Source: Thermoflexus sp040289485
GTDB lineage: Bacteria; Chloroflexota; Anaerolineae; Thermoflexales; Thermoflexaceae
Reading direction: 5' to 3'
NCBI RefSeq assembly: GCF_040289485.1
Contig: NZ_PSLG01000024.1
Span: forward strand, 1 to 29,451
Length of the DNA: 29,451 bases
The notes beneath the pieces were generated by a model that was not told the DNA's origin, made no database searches, and saw only the letters and a program-made list of their open reading frames with translations. This document shows positions 15,963 through 23,341 of this stretch, in pieces. A program made the position numbers and the translations under genes. Numbering within the stretch: position 1 is the first letter of the stretch; the number at the start of each line of letters is the position of its first letter.

Positions 15963-15989
15963 CAGCGGGGAGGCCGGGCCTCCCCGCTG
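15963..15989 (-). terminator. Intergenic hairpin after pstS, probable (partial) terminator
   Basis: Perfect 13-base arms: CAGCGGGGAGGCC (15963-15975) and its reverse complement (15977-15989). On the minus strand the stem is followed by TTCTCGTTT, a modest T-rich tract. It lies 11 bases past the pstS stop. In pst operons a hairpin here commonly lowers readthrough so that the binding protein is made in excess; that role is inferred here. Confidence 0.65.
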
Positions 15990-15999
15990 CCCTCATCCC

Positions 16000-17016
<1,017 letters not shown>

Positions 17017-17055
17017 GATGCATTCCTCCTTTTCTTCGGGATAGTTCCAAGGAAA

Positions 17056-17080
17056 CAAGAGGGCGGTCCGATCCCCCTTG
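17056..17080 (-). other. Hairpin in the pstS leader
   Basis: Minus strand CAAGGGGG and CCCTCTTG can pair over 8 bases (one G-T) around a 9-base loop, followed by TTTCC, about 40 bases before the pstS start. It might be a weak attenuator between the 57-codon ORF and pstS. Evidence is only the pairing. Confidence 0.3.
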
Positions 17081-17119
17081 CCACGGACCTCCTTCCCGCC
17101 GCGCCTGGGCGGCGACCCC

Positions 17120-17293
17120 TCAGGCCGCCCGCCGCGCTCCTCGCCCCTCGAGGCGCAGCGCCTCCAGACGCTCCAGCTCCGCCAGCAGGCGCCGCAAGAG
17201 GATCCCCTCCTCGTCCTCGCCCTCCCGGACCAGGCAGGTGAGTTCCTCCCGCAACCGCCGCAGCCGTTCCTCCACCGTCGCCATCGGCTCCAT
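17120..17293 (-). CDS. Small charged leucine-rich protein upstream of pstS (57 aa)
   Basis: A 57-codon frame starting at an ATG with GGGAGGGG six bases ahead, 103 bases upstream of pstS. The product is almost entirely charged residues and leucine ('EERLRRLREEL' and 'LLRRLLAELERLEALRLEG'), with heptad-like spacing that predicts an amphipathic helix or short coiled coil. No family is recognised. A second ATG three codons in is possible. Against it: high-GC DNA often yields such frames. For it: the strong ribosome binding site, the position at the head of the operon and the lack of any competing gene. It could be a small regulator or a translated leader for pstS. Confidence 0.5.
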   Translation of the reverse strand: MEPMATVEERLRRLREELTCLVREGEDEEGILLRRLLAELERLEALRLEGRGARRAA

Positions 17294-17323
17294 GGGTTTC
17301 CCCTCCCGATCAGGCTCGCCCCT

Positions 17324-17329
17324 ATCTTA
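17324..17329 (-). promoter_or_regulatory. Possible -10 box at the head of the pst operon
   Basis: Minus-strand TAAGAT (4 of 6 to TATAAT) lies 31 bases before the small ORF and about 40 bases downstream of the tandem 11-bp repeat. No -35 match is seen, as expected at an activator-dependent promoter. Weak call. Confidence 0.25.
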
Positions 17330-17369
17330 AATGGCATCCCGCGGGCTCCGGGTGAAGGGCTGGTGGAAA

Positions 17370-17402
17370 TTCGCTTAAAAAACCGTTAAACTTCTTTAAA
17401 AG
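17370..17402. promoter_or_regulatory. Three tandem 11-bp repeats, Pho-box-like
   Basis: Plus-strand units TTCGCTTAAAA, AACCGTTAAAC and TTCTTTAAAAG share nnCnnTTAAAn (third unit TAAAA) in an 11-bp period, in an A/T-rich island within very GC-rich DNA. The 11-bp direct-repeat layout is the known form of PhoB/PhoP binding sites, and the first unit matches 7 of 11 positions of the E. coli half-unit CTGTCATAAAA. It lies between the divergent pst operon and the zinc-finger gene. Binding is inferred. Confidence 0.45.
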
Positions 17403-17431
17403 AGCTGCGGGCCCATCCCGAAGGATCGGTT

Positions 17432-17437
17432 TACAAT
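17432..17437 (+). promoter_or_regulatory. Possible -10 box for the DksA/TraR-type gene
   Basis: TACAAT (5 of 6) in the context GGTTTACAATCTTTG, 65 bases before the ATG at 17503. No -35 match is seen; the tandem 11-bp repeats end 29 bases upstream. Confidence 0.35.
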
Positions 17438-17502
17438 CTTTGTGGGGGAAGGGGTGCCCCCCGCGCCAGCGGGAAGGGAGGCGCCATCGGAGGGAGCGGA
17501 CG

Positions 17503-17847
17503 ATGACGATTCCGTTTGAGCCGTTGCGGCAGGCTCTGGAGGCGGAGCGGGAGCGGCTGCGGGTGGAGCGCTCCCGGCTGGACGCTGCGGCCCCCACGGG
17601 GATCGGGTATCACGATCACATGGCTGACGACGCCACCGACGTGGCCGACCAGGCCACGCGGGCGGCCCTGCGGCGGCATCTGGAGGGCCGGCTCCGGGAG
17701 GTGGAAGAGGCCCTGCAGCGGATGGCGGAAGGCACCTACGGGATCTGCCTGGAATGCGGCCGGCCCATCGAGATCGCCCGCCTCAAGGCCCTCCCCTACG
17801 CCGCCCTCTGCCTGGAGTGCCCGGCGCGGCGGGAGCGGGGCGGATGA
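17503..17847 (+). CDS. DksA/TraR-type C4 zinc-finger protein
   Basis: 114 residues. A charged N-terminal coiled-coil region is followed by a zinc finger with Cys82, Cys85, Cys103 and Cys106 (C-L-E-C ... C-L-E-C). The intervening 'GRPIEIARLKALPYA' segment is the standard TraR/DksA finger linker. 'DHMADDATDVADQATRAAL' in the middle resembles the D-x-A-D region at the tip of the coiled coil in these proteins. DksA-like proteins bind RNA polymerase through the secondary channel and alter transcription initiation. The gene overlaps lspA by four bases (ATGA), an arrangement seen in several bacteria that implies translational coupling. The start has GGAGGGA ahead of it. Confidence 0.88.
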   Translation: MTIPFEPLRQALEAERERLRVERSRLDAAAPTGIGYHDHMADDATDVADQATRAALRRHLEGRLREVEEALQRMAEGTYGICLECGRPIEIARLKALPYAALCLECPARRERGG

Positions 17848-18407
17848 ACGGGGGGCTCCCGATGGACCGACGGTGGATCACCGGCCTGGCGGCCTTGCTG
17901 GCCTTCATCGCGGACCAGGCCAGCAAGGCGTGGGTGCGGGAGCACCTCGCCCTCTACGAGTCGTGGGCGCCCATCCCCGCCCTGGCCCGCTACTTCACCT
18001 TCACCCACGTGACCAACACCGGCATCGCCTTCGGCCTGTTCCGGGAATGGGGTTCGGTCCTGGTGGCGGTGGCCGTCATCGTGATCGTCTTCCTGGTGCG
18101 CTACACGCGGCAACTGGCGACGGCGCGGCCATCGGTCCAGATCGCCCTGGGGCTGCAACTGGGCGGGGCCTTCGGCAACCTGGCTGACCGGCTGCGCTTC
18201 GGATACGTGACCGATTTCCTGGATTTCAAGTTCTGGCCGGTCTTCAACCTGGCGGACAGCGCCATCGTGGTGGGGATGCTCTGGATGCTGGCCCTGATGT
18301 GGGCGGAGGATCGGGCGAAGGCCACCCCTCCCGCCCCCGCCAACCCTCCCCAGGACTCCTCAGGGGACCGGTCCGGGCCGGGCGCCGCCCCGCCCCCCAC
18401 GACCTGA
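17844..18407 (+). CDS. lspA: Signal peptidase II (lipoprotein signal peptidase)
   Basis: 187 residues with four predicted membrane helices. Conserved blocks are D-Q-x-S-K with Asp24, 'FTFTHVTNTGIAFGLF', G-N-L-A-D-R with Asn112 and Asp115, and F-N-L-A-D-S with Asn135 and Asp138. The two aspartates of G-N-x-x-D and F-N-x-A-D are the catalytic pair of this aspartyl protease. It removes signal peptides from prolipoproteins such as PstS and the repeat lipoprotein in this window. The C-terminus has an extra ~30-residue proline-rich tail. The start overlaps the stop of the zinc-finger gene; a second ATG at residue 7 is possible. Confidence 0.95.
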   Translation: MNGGLPMDRRWITGLAALLAFIADQASKAWVREHLALYESWAPIPALARYFTFTHVTNTGIAFGLFREWGSVLVAVAVIVIVFLVRYTRQLATARPSVQIALGLQLGGAFGNLADRLRFGYVTDFLDFKFWPVFNLADSAIVVGMLWMLALMWAEDRAKATPPAPANPPQDSSGDRSGPGAAPPPTT

Positions 18408-18453
18408 CCGGCCCTGTTGGCTCCGCCCGCGAGGCCGACGACGAGGGAACGCC

Positions 18454-19479
18454 ATGCCGGCCATCGAGGTCTACCATCTTTACAAACACTACCGGGTGCA
18501 CCACAAAGCCCCTGGGATGATGGGTTCCCTGCGGGCCTTTTTCCGCCGGCGCTACCGCGTGGTGCGCGCGGTGGAAGACATCTCATTCACCATCGAGCCC
18601 GGCGAGGTCGTGGGGTTCCTGGGGCCCAACGGCGCCGGCAAGACCACAACCCTGAAGATCCTGGCCGGCCTCCTCCACCCGACCGCCGGCGAGGTCCGCG
18701 TGCTGGGGTTCGTCCCCCAGCGCCGGGAGCGGGCCTTCCTGCGCCAGATCACCTTAGTGATGGGGCAGAAACAGCAACTGCTGTGGGACCTGCCGGCGAT
18801 CGAGACCTTCCTGCTGAACCAGGCCGTCTACGGCATCCCCGAGGCGGAGTTCCGGCGCACGCTGGCGGAACTGACGGCGCTGCTGGACCTGGAGGGGCTG
18901 CTGACCAAGCAGGTGCGCAAACTCAGCCTCGGGGAGCGGATGAAGTGCGAACTGGCCGCGGCCCTGCTCCATCGGCCTCGGGTGCTGTTCCTGGACGAGC
19001 CGACCATCGGGCTGGATGTGACCATGCAGGCTCGCATCCGGGATTTCATCCGGGAATACAACCGCCGCACCGGCGCCACGGTGTTGCTGACCAGCCACTA
19101 CATGGCCGACGTGGCCGCCCTCTGCCAGCGGGTGCTGGGGATCCACCGTGGCCACCTCCTCTACGACGGCGACCTGGACGCCCTGGCGGAGCGGGTGGCC
19201 CCCTACCGCATCGTGCGGGTGACCCTGGCCCAGCCGCTGCCCGCCGGGGCCCTGGCCCCCTACGGGGACCTGATCGCCCTGAACTCCCACCGGGCTGAAC
19301 TGCGCGTCCCCCGCGCCCGCACCGCCGAGATCGCCGCCGCGTTGCTCGCCGCCCTGCCCATCACGGACCTGGCCATCGAGGAACCCCCGGTGGAGGAGGT
19401 CATCCGGCGGGTCTTTGCGGAGGCGGCCCGGCTGGACGCCGAGGCGGCGGAGTCGCCCCCGGAGGAAGAGGGGCCATGA
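18454..19479 (+). CDS. ABC-2 type exporter ATP-binding protein
   Basis: 341 residues. Walker A G-P-N-G-A-G-K-T (57-64), signature L-S-L-G-E-R-M-K (157-164), Walker B V-L-F-L-D-E-P (177-183) and a late switch histidine in L-L-T-S-H-Y-M are intact. The ~40-residue N-terminal stretch before Walker A, with Y-x-V-V-x-A-V, and the L-S-L-G-E-R-M-K-x-E-L signature match the subgroup that pairs with DUF990/ABC2_membrane_6 permeases. A C-terminal accessory domain of about 110 residues follows the ATPase core. The substrate is unknown. It overlaps the permease gene by four bases (ATGA). GAGGG lies six bases before the ATG. Confidence 0.93.
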   Translation: MPAIEVYHLYKHYRVHHKAPGMMGSLRAFFRRRYRVVRAVEDISFTIEPGEVVGFLGPNGAGKTTTLKILAGLLHPTAGEVRVLGFVPQRRERAFLRQITLVMGQKQQLLWDLPAIETFLLNQAVYGIPEAEFRRTLAELTALLDLEGLLTKQVRKLSLGERMKCELAAALLHRPRVLFLDEPTIGLDVTMQARIRDFIREYNRRTGATVLLTSHYMADVAALCQRVLGIHRGHLLYDGDLDALAERVAPYRIVRVTLAQPLPAGALAPYGDLIALNSHRAELRVPRARTAEIAAALLAALPITDLAIEEPPVEEVIRRVFAEAARLDAEAAESPPEEEGP

Positions 19480-20321
19480 AAGCCGCACCCTCCTCCCCAT
19501 GGCTTTCGGAATGGGCCGCGGCCCTGGGGGCAACCCTGCGGGCCTATCCCACCCTGCTGCGGATCTACTGGGCTCGGACCCTGGAGTATCGCGTGCAGAT
19601 CCTGATCTGGATCCTCTCCGGGGCCGTCCCCCTGGTGATGCTCGCCGTCTGGCTCTCCCTGGCCCAGGAAGGTCCCGTCGGCTCCTTCGACGCAGGGACG
19701 TTCGTGAGCTATTATCTGACGGCGATCTTCCTCCGTCGGATGACGGGGGTCTGGATCATCTGGGACCTCAGCCGCGACATCCGCACCGGGGGGCTGAGCG
19801 CGCGGCTGCTACGGCCGTTGCACCCGCTGCATTACGACCTGGCCCGCACCCTGGCCTCGCGGCCCCTCCAGGCCCTGCTGGTGGGCCCCCCCATCGCCTT
19901 GGCCCTCTGGCTGTATCCCGGCCGCCAACTGGACCTCTCCGCCCTCAACCTGCTGCGGGTGGCCGCGGCGACCGGGATGGCCCTGCTCTTGGAGTTCTTT
20001 TTCCAATACGCCATCGGCCTGACCGCCTTCTGGACCTCCCAGGCGGTGGCCTTCCATGAGGTCTGGTTCTTCATCAAGGCACTGGGGTCCGGATATGTAA
20101 TCCCCCTGGCCCTGATGCCGGAGGGCGTCCGCCGCCTCCTGGACTGGACGCCTTTCCCGATGATGCTCTCCTTCCCGCTGGAGATGCTCTTGGGCCGGCT
20201 TTCGCCGGAGCAGGTGGCCCAGGGCTTCCTCGTCCAGGGCCTCTGGCTCCTCTTCGCTGTCCTCCTGGTCGCCGGGCTGTGGCGCCAGGGGATCCGTCGC
20301 TACGAGGCCTTCGGCGCTTAA
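19476..20321 (+). CDS. ABC-2 family permease (DUF990-like)
   Basis: 281 residues with about six predicted membrane helices. The N-terminal part 'LLRIYWARTLEYRVQILIWI' is the typical start of ABC-2 permeases of the DUF990 type, and 'GGLSARLLRPLHPLHYDLA' matches their conserved cytoplasmic loop (G-x-L-x-x-x-L-L-R-P). It should form the membrane pore for the ATPase encoded just upstream. Relatives usually come as two permease genes behind one ATPase. Only one is present here; the next gene is unrelated, so the permease may act as a homodimer or use a distant partner. Confidence 0.9.
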   Translation: MKAAPSSPWLSEWAAALGATLRAYPTLLRIYWARTLEYRVQILIWILSGAVPLVMLAVWLSLAQEGPVGSFDAGTFVSYYLTAIFLRRMTGVWIIWDLSRDIRTGGLSARLLRPLHPLHYDLARTLASRPLQALLVGPPIALALWLYPGRQLDLSALNLLRVAAATGMALLLEFFFQYAIGLTAFWTSQAVAFHEVWFFIKALGSGYVIPLALMPEGVRRLLDWTPFPMMLSFPLEMLLGRLSPEQVAQGFLVQGLWLLFAVLLVAGLWRQGIRRYEAFGA

Positions 20322-20406
20322 AGGGGTGCTGGCCCGGGAGACGTCTCGCCAGCCTTCATCCAAACCTACGCGATTTCAAGAATCCAGGTTCCCGGAGGCA
20401 CCGGCC

Positions 20407-21468
20407 ATGTCGACAGTCTTCCCGGTGGGCAAGATCCCGCTGGAGGTCATGCAGCGCCTGTTGGCCTTCCCCATCGCTGACCCGCGGGTCCTGGTTGGGC
20501 CGGGCATCGGGATGGACGCGGCGGTGATCGAGATGGGAGAGCGCTGCCTGGTGGTCAAGGCGGACCCCATCACCTTCGCCACCGAGGACATCGGCTGGTA
20601 TGCGGTCCAGATCAACGCCAACGACCTCGCCACCACCGGGGCGACCCCCCGCTGGATGCTGGCCATCCTGCTGCTCCCCGAGGGACACACCGACCTGGAC
20701 CTGGTGGAGGCCATCTTCCGGCAGATCCGCTCGGCCGGCGAGGCCCTGGGGATCGCCCTCATCGGGGGACACAGCGAGGTCACCTACGGCCTGGACCGCC
20801 CCATCGTGGCCGGCTTCATGCTGGGGGAGGTGGCGCGGGAACGCCTGGTGACCCCACGGGGGGCGCGAGCCGGCGACCGGTTGATCCTCAGCAAGCCCAT
20901 CGCCATCGAGGGGACGGCGGTCATCGCCCGGGAGAAACGAGAGGAACTGCGGCCGGTCTTCGGGGAGGCCTTCCTGGAGCGCTGCGCGAATTTCCTATAT
21001 GCCCCGGGGATCAGCGTGCTGGAGGACGCCCGCATCGCGCAGTCGGCCGGGGCGGTACATGCCATGCACGACCCCACGGAGGGCGGGCTGGCCACCGGGC
21101 TATGGGAACTGGCGCAGGCGGCCGGCCTCGGGCTCCGGGTGGAAGCCGCGGCGGTGCCCATCTACCCCGAGACCATGGCCCTGTGCCGGCATTACGGGCT
21201 GGATCCGTGGGGGCTGCTGGCCTCCGGCTCCCTGTTGATCGCCGCCCCGCCCGAGGACGCGGCCGCCATCTGTCAGGCCCTGACGGCGGCCGGCCGTCCG
21301 GCCGCCCTCATCGGGGAGCTCCGCCCACCGGAGGAAGGGATGTGGATCGAGGGGCCCCGCGGGCGGGAGCCCCTGCGGCCGTTCCCCCGGGACGAGCTGG
21401 CCCGGCTCTTCGAAGGATCACCCGCCGGGCTCGAGGTCCCGCCCGGTCCGGGGGAGGATCCGCAGTAG
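20407..21468 (+). CDS. AIR synthase-related protein (HypE/ThiL/PurM superfamily)
   Basis: 353 residues. The N-terminal ATP-binding half has 'VLVGPGIGMDAAVIEMG', 'KADPITFATEDIGWYAVQIN' with A-N-D, and G-G-H-S-E-V. The C-terminal half has 'MHDPTEGGLATGLWELAQAA'. This is the layout of the AIR synthase superfamily, in which the acidic residues bind Mg-ATP. It is closest by eye to the HypE-like group, but the C-terminal P-R-I-C cysteine tail that HypE uses to carry cyanide is absent and the protein ends in a proline- and acid-rich tail. No hydrogenase genes are nearby. Its reaction is therefore open. The start has GGAGG eight bases ahead. The last 51 bases overlap the convergent GNAT-ABC gene. Confidence 0.85.
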   Translation: MSTVFPVGKIPLEVMQRLLAFPIADPRVLVGPGIGMDAAVIEMGERCLVVKADPITFATEDIGWYAVQINANDLATTGATPRWMLAILLLPEGHTDLDLVEAIFRQIRSAGEALGIALIGGHSEVTYGLDRPIVAGFMLGEVARERLVTPRGARAGDRLILSKPIAIEGTAVIAREKREELRPVFGEAFLERCANFLYAPGISVLEDARIAQSAGAVHAMHDPTEGGLATGLWELAQAAGLGLRVEAAAVPIYPETMALCRHYGLDPWGLLASGSLLIAAPPEDAAAICQALTAAGRPAALIGELRPPEEGMWIEGPRGREPLRPFPRDELARLFEGSPAGLEVPPGPGEDPQ

Positions 21469-22863
21469 GCCGTAGCCGACGATAAGGGTGAGATCGGGCT
21501 CCAGCCCCTGAACCACCTCCGGGCGGTGGGTGGCGGCGATGAGGGTGATGCCGTGTTGACGACACAGGGCCGCCACCTTGCGGGCCACCCGCAGCGCCAT
21601 CTGAGGGTCCAGGTGGGCGGCGAACTCGTCGATCAAGAGGAGGTTCGGGCGCGTCGCCAGCAGATAGGCGATGCGGGCCCGCTCCTTCTGGCCGGTGGAG
21701 AGCTCGTGGAAACGGGCCCGGTAGAGGACCGCGTCGGCGATCCCGGCCACGTTCAGGACCTCGACGGCCAGCACCTCGTCCTCGGTGAGCCGGTAGATGA
21801 CCTCCAGCACCGTCCCGTCCCCAAAGTCGGGCTCCACCTCCCCCGGCAGATACGCCGCCACCCGCACGTTCCCGGGCATCTCGATGGCCCCCACCTGAGG
21901 CCGGTAGAAGGGATGACGATGCCCGACGGCGGCCCCGTAGATCAAGCGCAACAGCGTGGTCTTCCCTGCCCCAGAGGCGCCCACCAGGGCAACCACCTGG
22001 CGCGGGAACAGGGTGAGCGAGAGGTCCTTGAGCACGATCTTCTGGATCACCCGGTCGTGGACCCCAAAGGCCTCCAACAGGTCCTGGAGGGGGCAGGCCA
22101 TGCCCGCCAGGCGCAAGGTGCTCTCGTAGCGATAGGTCACGTGGCGCAGGCGGATGGGGCCGGCCAGCGGGTCCACCGGGCGGAAGGCGGGACGATACAG
22201 CCGGCCTCCATGGGTGCGGGCCACCGGATCGGTCTCGTAGAACTGCTCCAGGCAGCGGGCGGCCTCTTCCTCCAAGGGCAACATCAACACGGGGCGGCCG
22301 GAGGCGGTCTCACCGACGTAACGGAACCCCGCCTGCTCCATGAACGGATTGTAACGGGCCATCTGCGCCACCGTCTCGACGACGGCTTTGGGCCGGCGCA
22401 TCTCCGGGATCCGCCGCTCGCGGATCCAGGCCACGGCCGCCTGCAGGGCCAGCCGCCCCAGACCGTCCGCCCGGTAGTCCGGGTGCACCACCACCCGGGC
22501 CAGGCGGGCGGCCCGGGTGTCGCACACGCCCAGGGCGATCTCCTGGGACTCCCACCAGAGGTCGAAGGGGGAGATCCCCGGCCGCTCCCGCTGCAGGTCC
22601 TCCTCGTAGCGCTCCGGCCAGAAGGGGAGCTCGAACCACTCGGCCGGGAAGATGGCCTGGCGCAGGTTCGGCTGCACCGTCCCATCCGGCAGGCGGCGGT
22701 GCATGAGCGGGATGGGCGGATCGATGCGCACGTAGCCGATGTAGAGGGGCTCGTAGGGCATGCGCTCCGCGAGCGTGAGCACCAGGAAACGGGAAGCCCG
22801 GGTGGCGTCCTTGAGGTCGCCGAAGCGCATGGGCCGCCGGCATCGGGGACAGAGGGGCCGCAC
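21418..22863 (-). CDS. GNAT acetyltransferase-ABC ATPase fusion (COG2401-like)
   Basis: 481 residues counted from a GTG at 22863. It opens with a half zinc ribbon C-P-R-C (residues 5-8). A GNAT-like domain follows, with an acetyl-CoA loop around V-V-H-P-D-Y-R-A-D-G-L-G-R (126-137). From about 240 it is an ABC ATPase with Walker A G-A-S-G-A-G-K-T (295-302), signature L-S-T-G-Q-K-E (388-394), Walker B N-L-L-L-I-D-E (407-413) and an A-A-T-H-R switch. There are no membrane segments. Fusions of a predicted acetyltransferase with an ABC ATPase are known (COG2401) but their function is not. In the same frame, seven codons above the GTG, is a TGA, and beyond it a frame carrying the other half of the zinc ribbon. 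The intact product may therefore be 633 residues (21418-23319). Confidence 0.85.
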   Translation of the reverse strand: MRPLCPRCRRPMRFGDLKDATRASRFLVLTLAERMPYEPLYIGYVRIDPPIPLMHRRLPDGTVQPNLRQAIFPAEWFELPFWPERYEEDLQRERPGISPFDLWWESQEIALGVCDTRAARLARVVVHPDYRADGLGRLALQAAVAWIRERRIPEMRRPKAVVETVAQMARYNPFMEQAGFRYVGETASGRPVLMLPLEEEAARCLEQFYETDPVARTHGGRLYRPAFRPVDPLAGPIRLRHVTYRYESTLRLAGMACPLQDLLEAFGVHDRVIQKIVLKDLSLTLFPRQVVALVGASGAGKTTLLRLIYGAAVGHRHPFYRPQVGAIEMPGNVRVAAYLPGEVEPDFGDGTVLEVIYRLTEDEVLAVEVLNVAGIADAVLYRARFHELSTGQKERARIAYLLATRPNLLLIDEFAAHLDPQMALRVARKVAALCRQHGITLIAATHRPEVVQGLEPDLTLIVGYGLLRILPRTGRDLEPGG

Positions 22864-22881
22864 GTTGGCCTCGGCCCAGGT

Positions 22882-22884
22882 TCA
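22882..22884 (-). other. In-frame TGA within a split zinc ribbon (recoding or stop)
   Basis: The minus-strand frame reads W-W-C-P-E-D, TGA, T-W-A-E-A-N-V-R-P-L-C-P-R-C without any frame change. C-P-x and C-P-R-C look like the two knuckles of one zinc ribbon. selD in this window shows that UGA is probably read as selenocysteine here. A hairpin GGGCCG...CGGCCC lies downstream, but its loop begins only 10 bases after the TGA, nearer than usual for a SECIS. Confidence 0.55.
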
Positions 22885-23319
22885 GTCCTCGGGGCACCAC
22901 CAGCGGGCCAGGACCTCCGCCTCTGAGGCGTAATGGTGCTGCTCCAGATCCACGATGGCCTCGTAATCGGACTCCAGGCCGGCCTCCCGGGCTCGGACGG
23001 TGTAGCGATAGAGGGGGGTTGGGGAGAGGGGCGAGCCCCGCTCGAGGACGAACGTCTCCTGAAAGAGGGGCCAGACAGGGACCGTTTCCGCCTCCACCGG
23101 CCGCCACAGCGCATAGGCCTCGAAGGTGAGGGCCTGAGGATCGGCCTCCGGGCGGAGGGCGAGGAGGACCGTCTCCCCTGGCCGGAACCACTGGGCCACC
23201 GCCCCGGTCATCGGCAGGCGCAGCCGCCCCGCCTCCCCCTCCACTTCCAGCATCCCGAACCAGCGATAGCGGTAGCGATCCACCCAGACCCCGACGACCC
23301 GATACGGCTTGCGGTCCAT
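22882..23319 (-). CDS. N-terminal part of the GNAT-ABC protein, up to an in-frame TGA
   Basis: 145 residues before the TGA. It begins 'MDRKPYRVVGVWVDRYRYRW' and is rich in beta strands ('GRLRLPMTGAVAQWF', 'ETVLLALRPE'). It ends 'VDLEQHHYASEAEVLARWWC' plus P-E-D, i.e. a helix leading into a zinc-ribbon cysteine pair cut short by the stop. The same frame resumes directly into the GNAT-ABC protein. I read it as the N-terminal domain of one larger protein, either joined by recoding of the TGA, made as a separate subunit by stop-and-restart, or broken by a recent nonsense change. The sfsA stop is 22 bases upstream, so it is in the same operon. No known domain name is assigned. Confidence 0.7.
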   Translation of the reverse strand: MDRKPYRVVGVWVDRYRYRWFGMLEVEGEAGRLRLPMTGAVAQWFRPGETVLLALRPEADPQALTFEAYALWRPVEAETVPVWPLFQETFVLERGSPLSPTPLYRYTVRAREAGLESDYEAIVDLEQHHYASEAEVLARWWCPED

Positions 23320-23341
23320 GGGCGTCGACCTCGCTGAGGGA

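Noticed and set aside
17017..17337. N-terminal extension of PstS to 17337
   Set aside because: The extension is arginine/tryptophan-rich without a signal peptide, while the ATG at 17016 has AGGAGG and starts a proper lipoprotein signal sequence.
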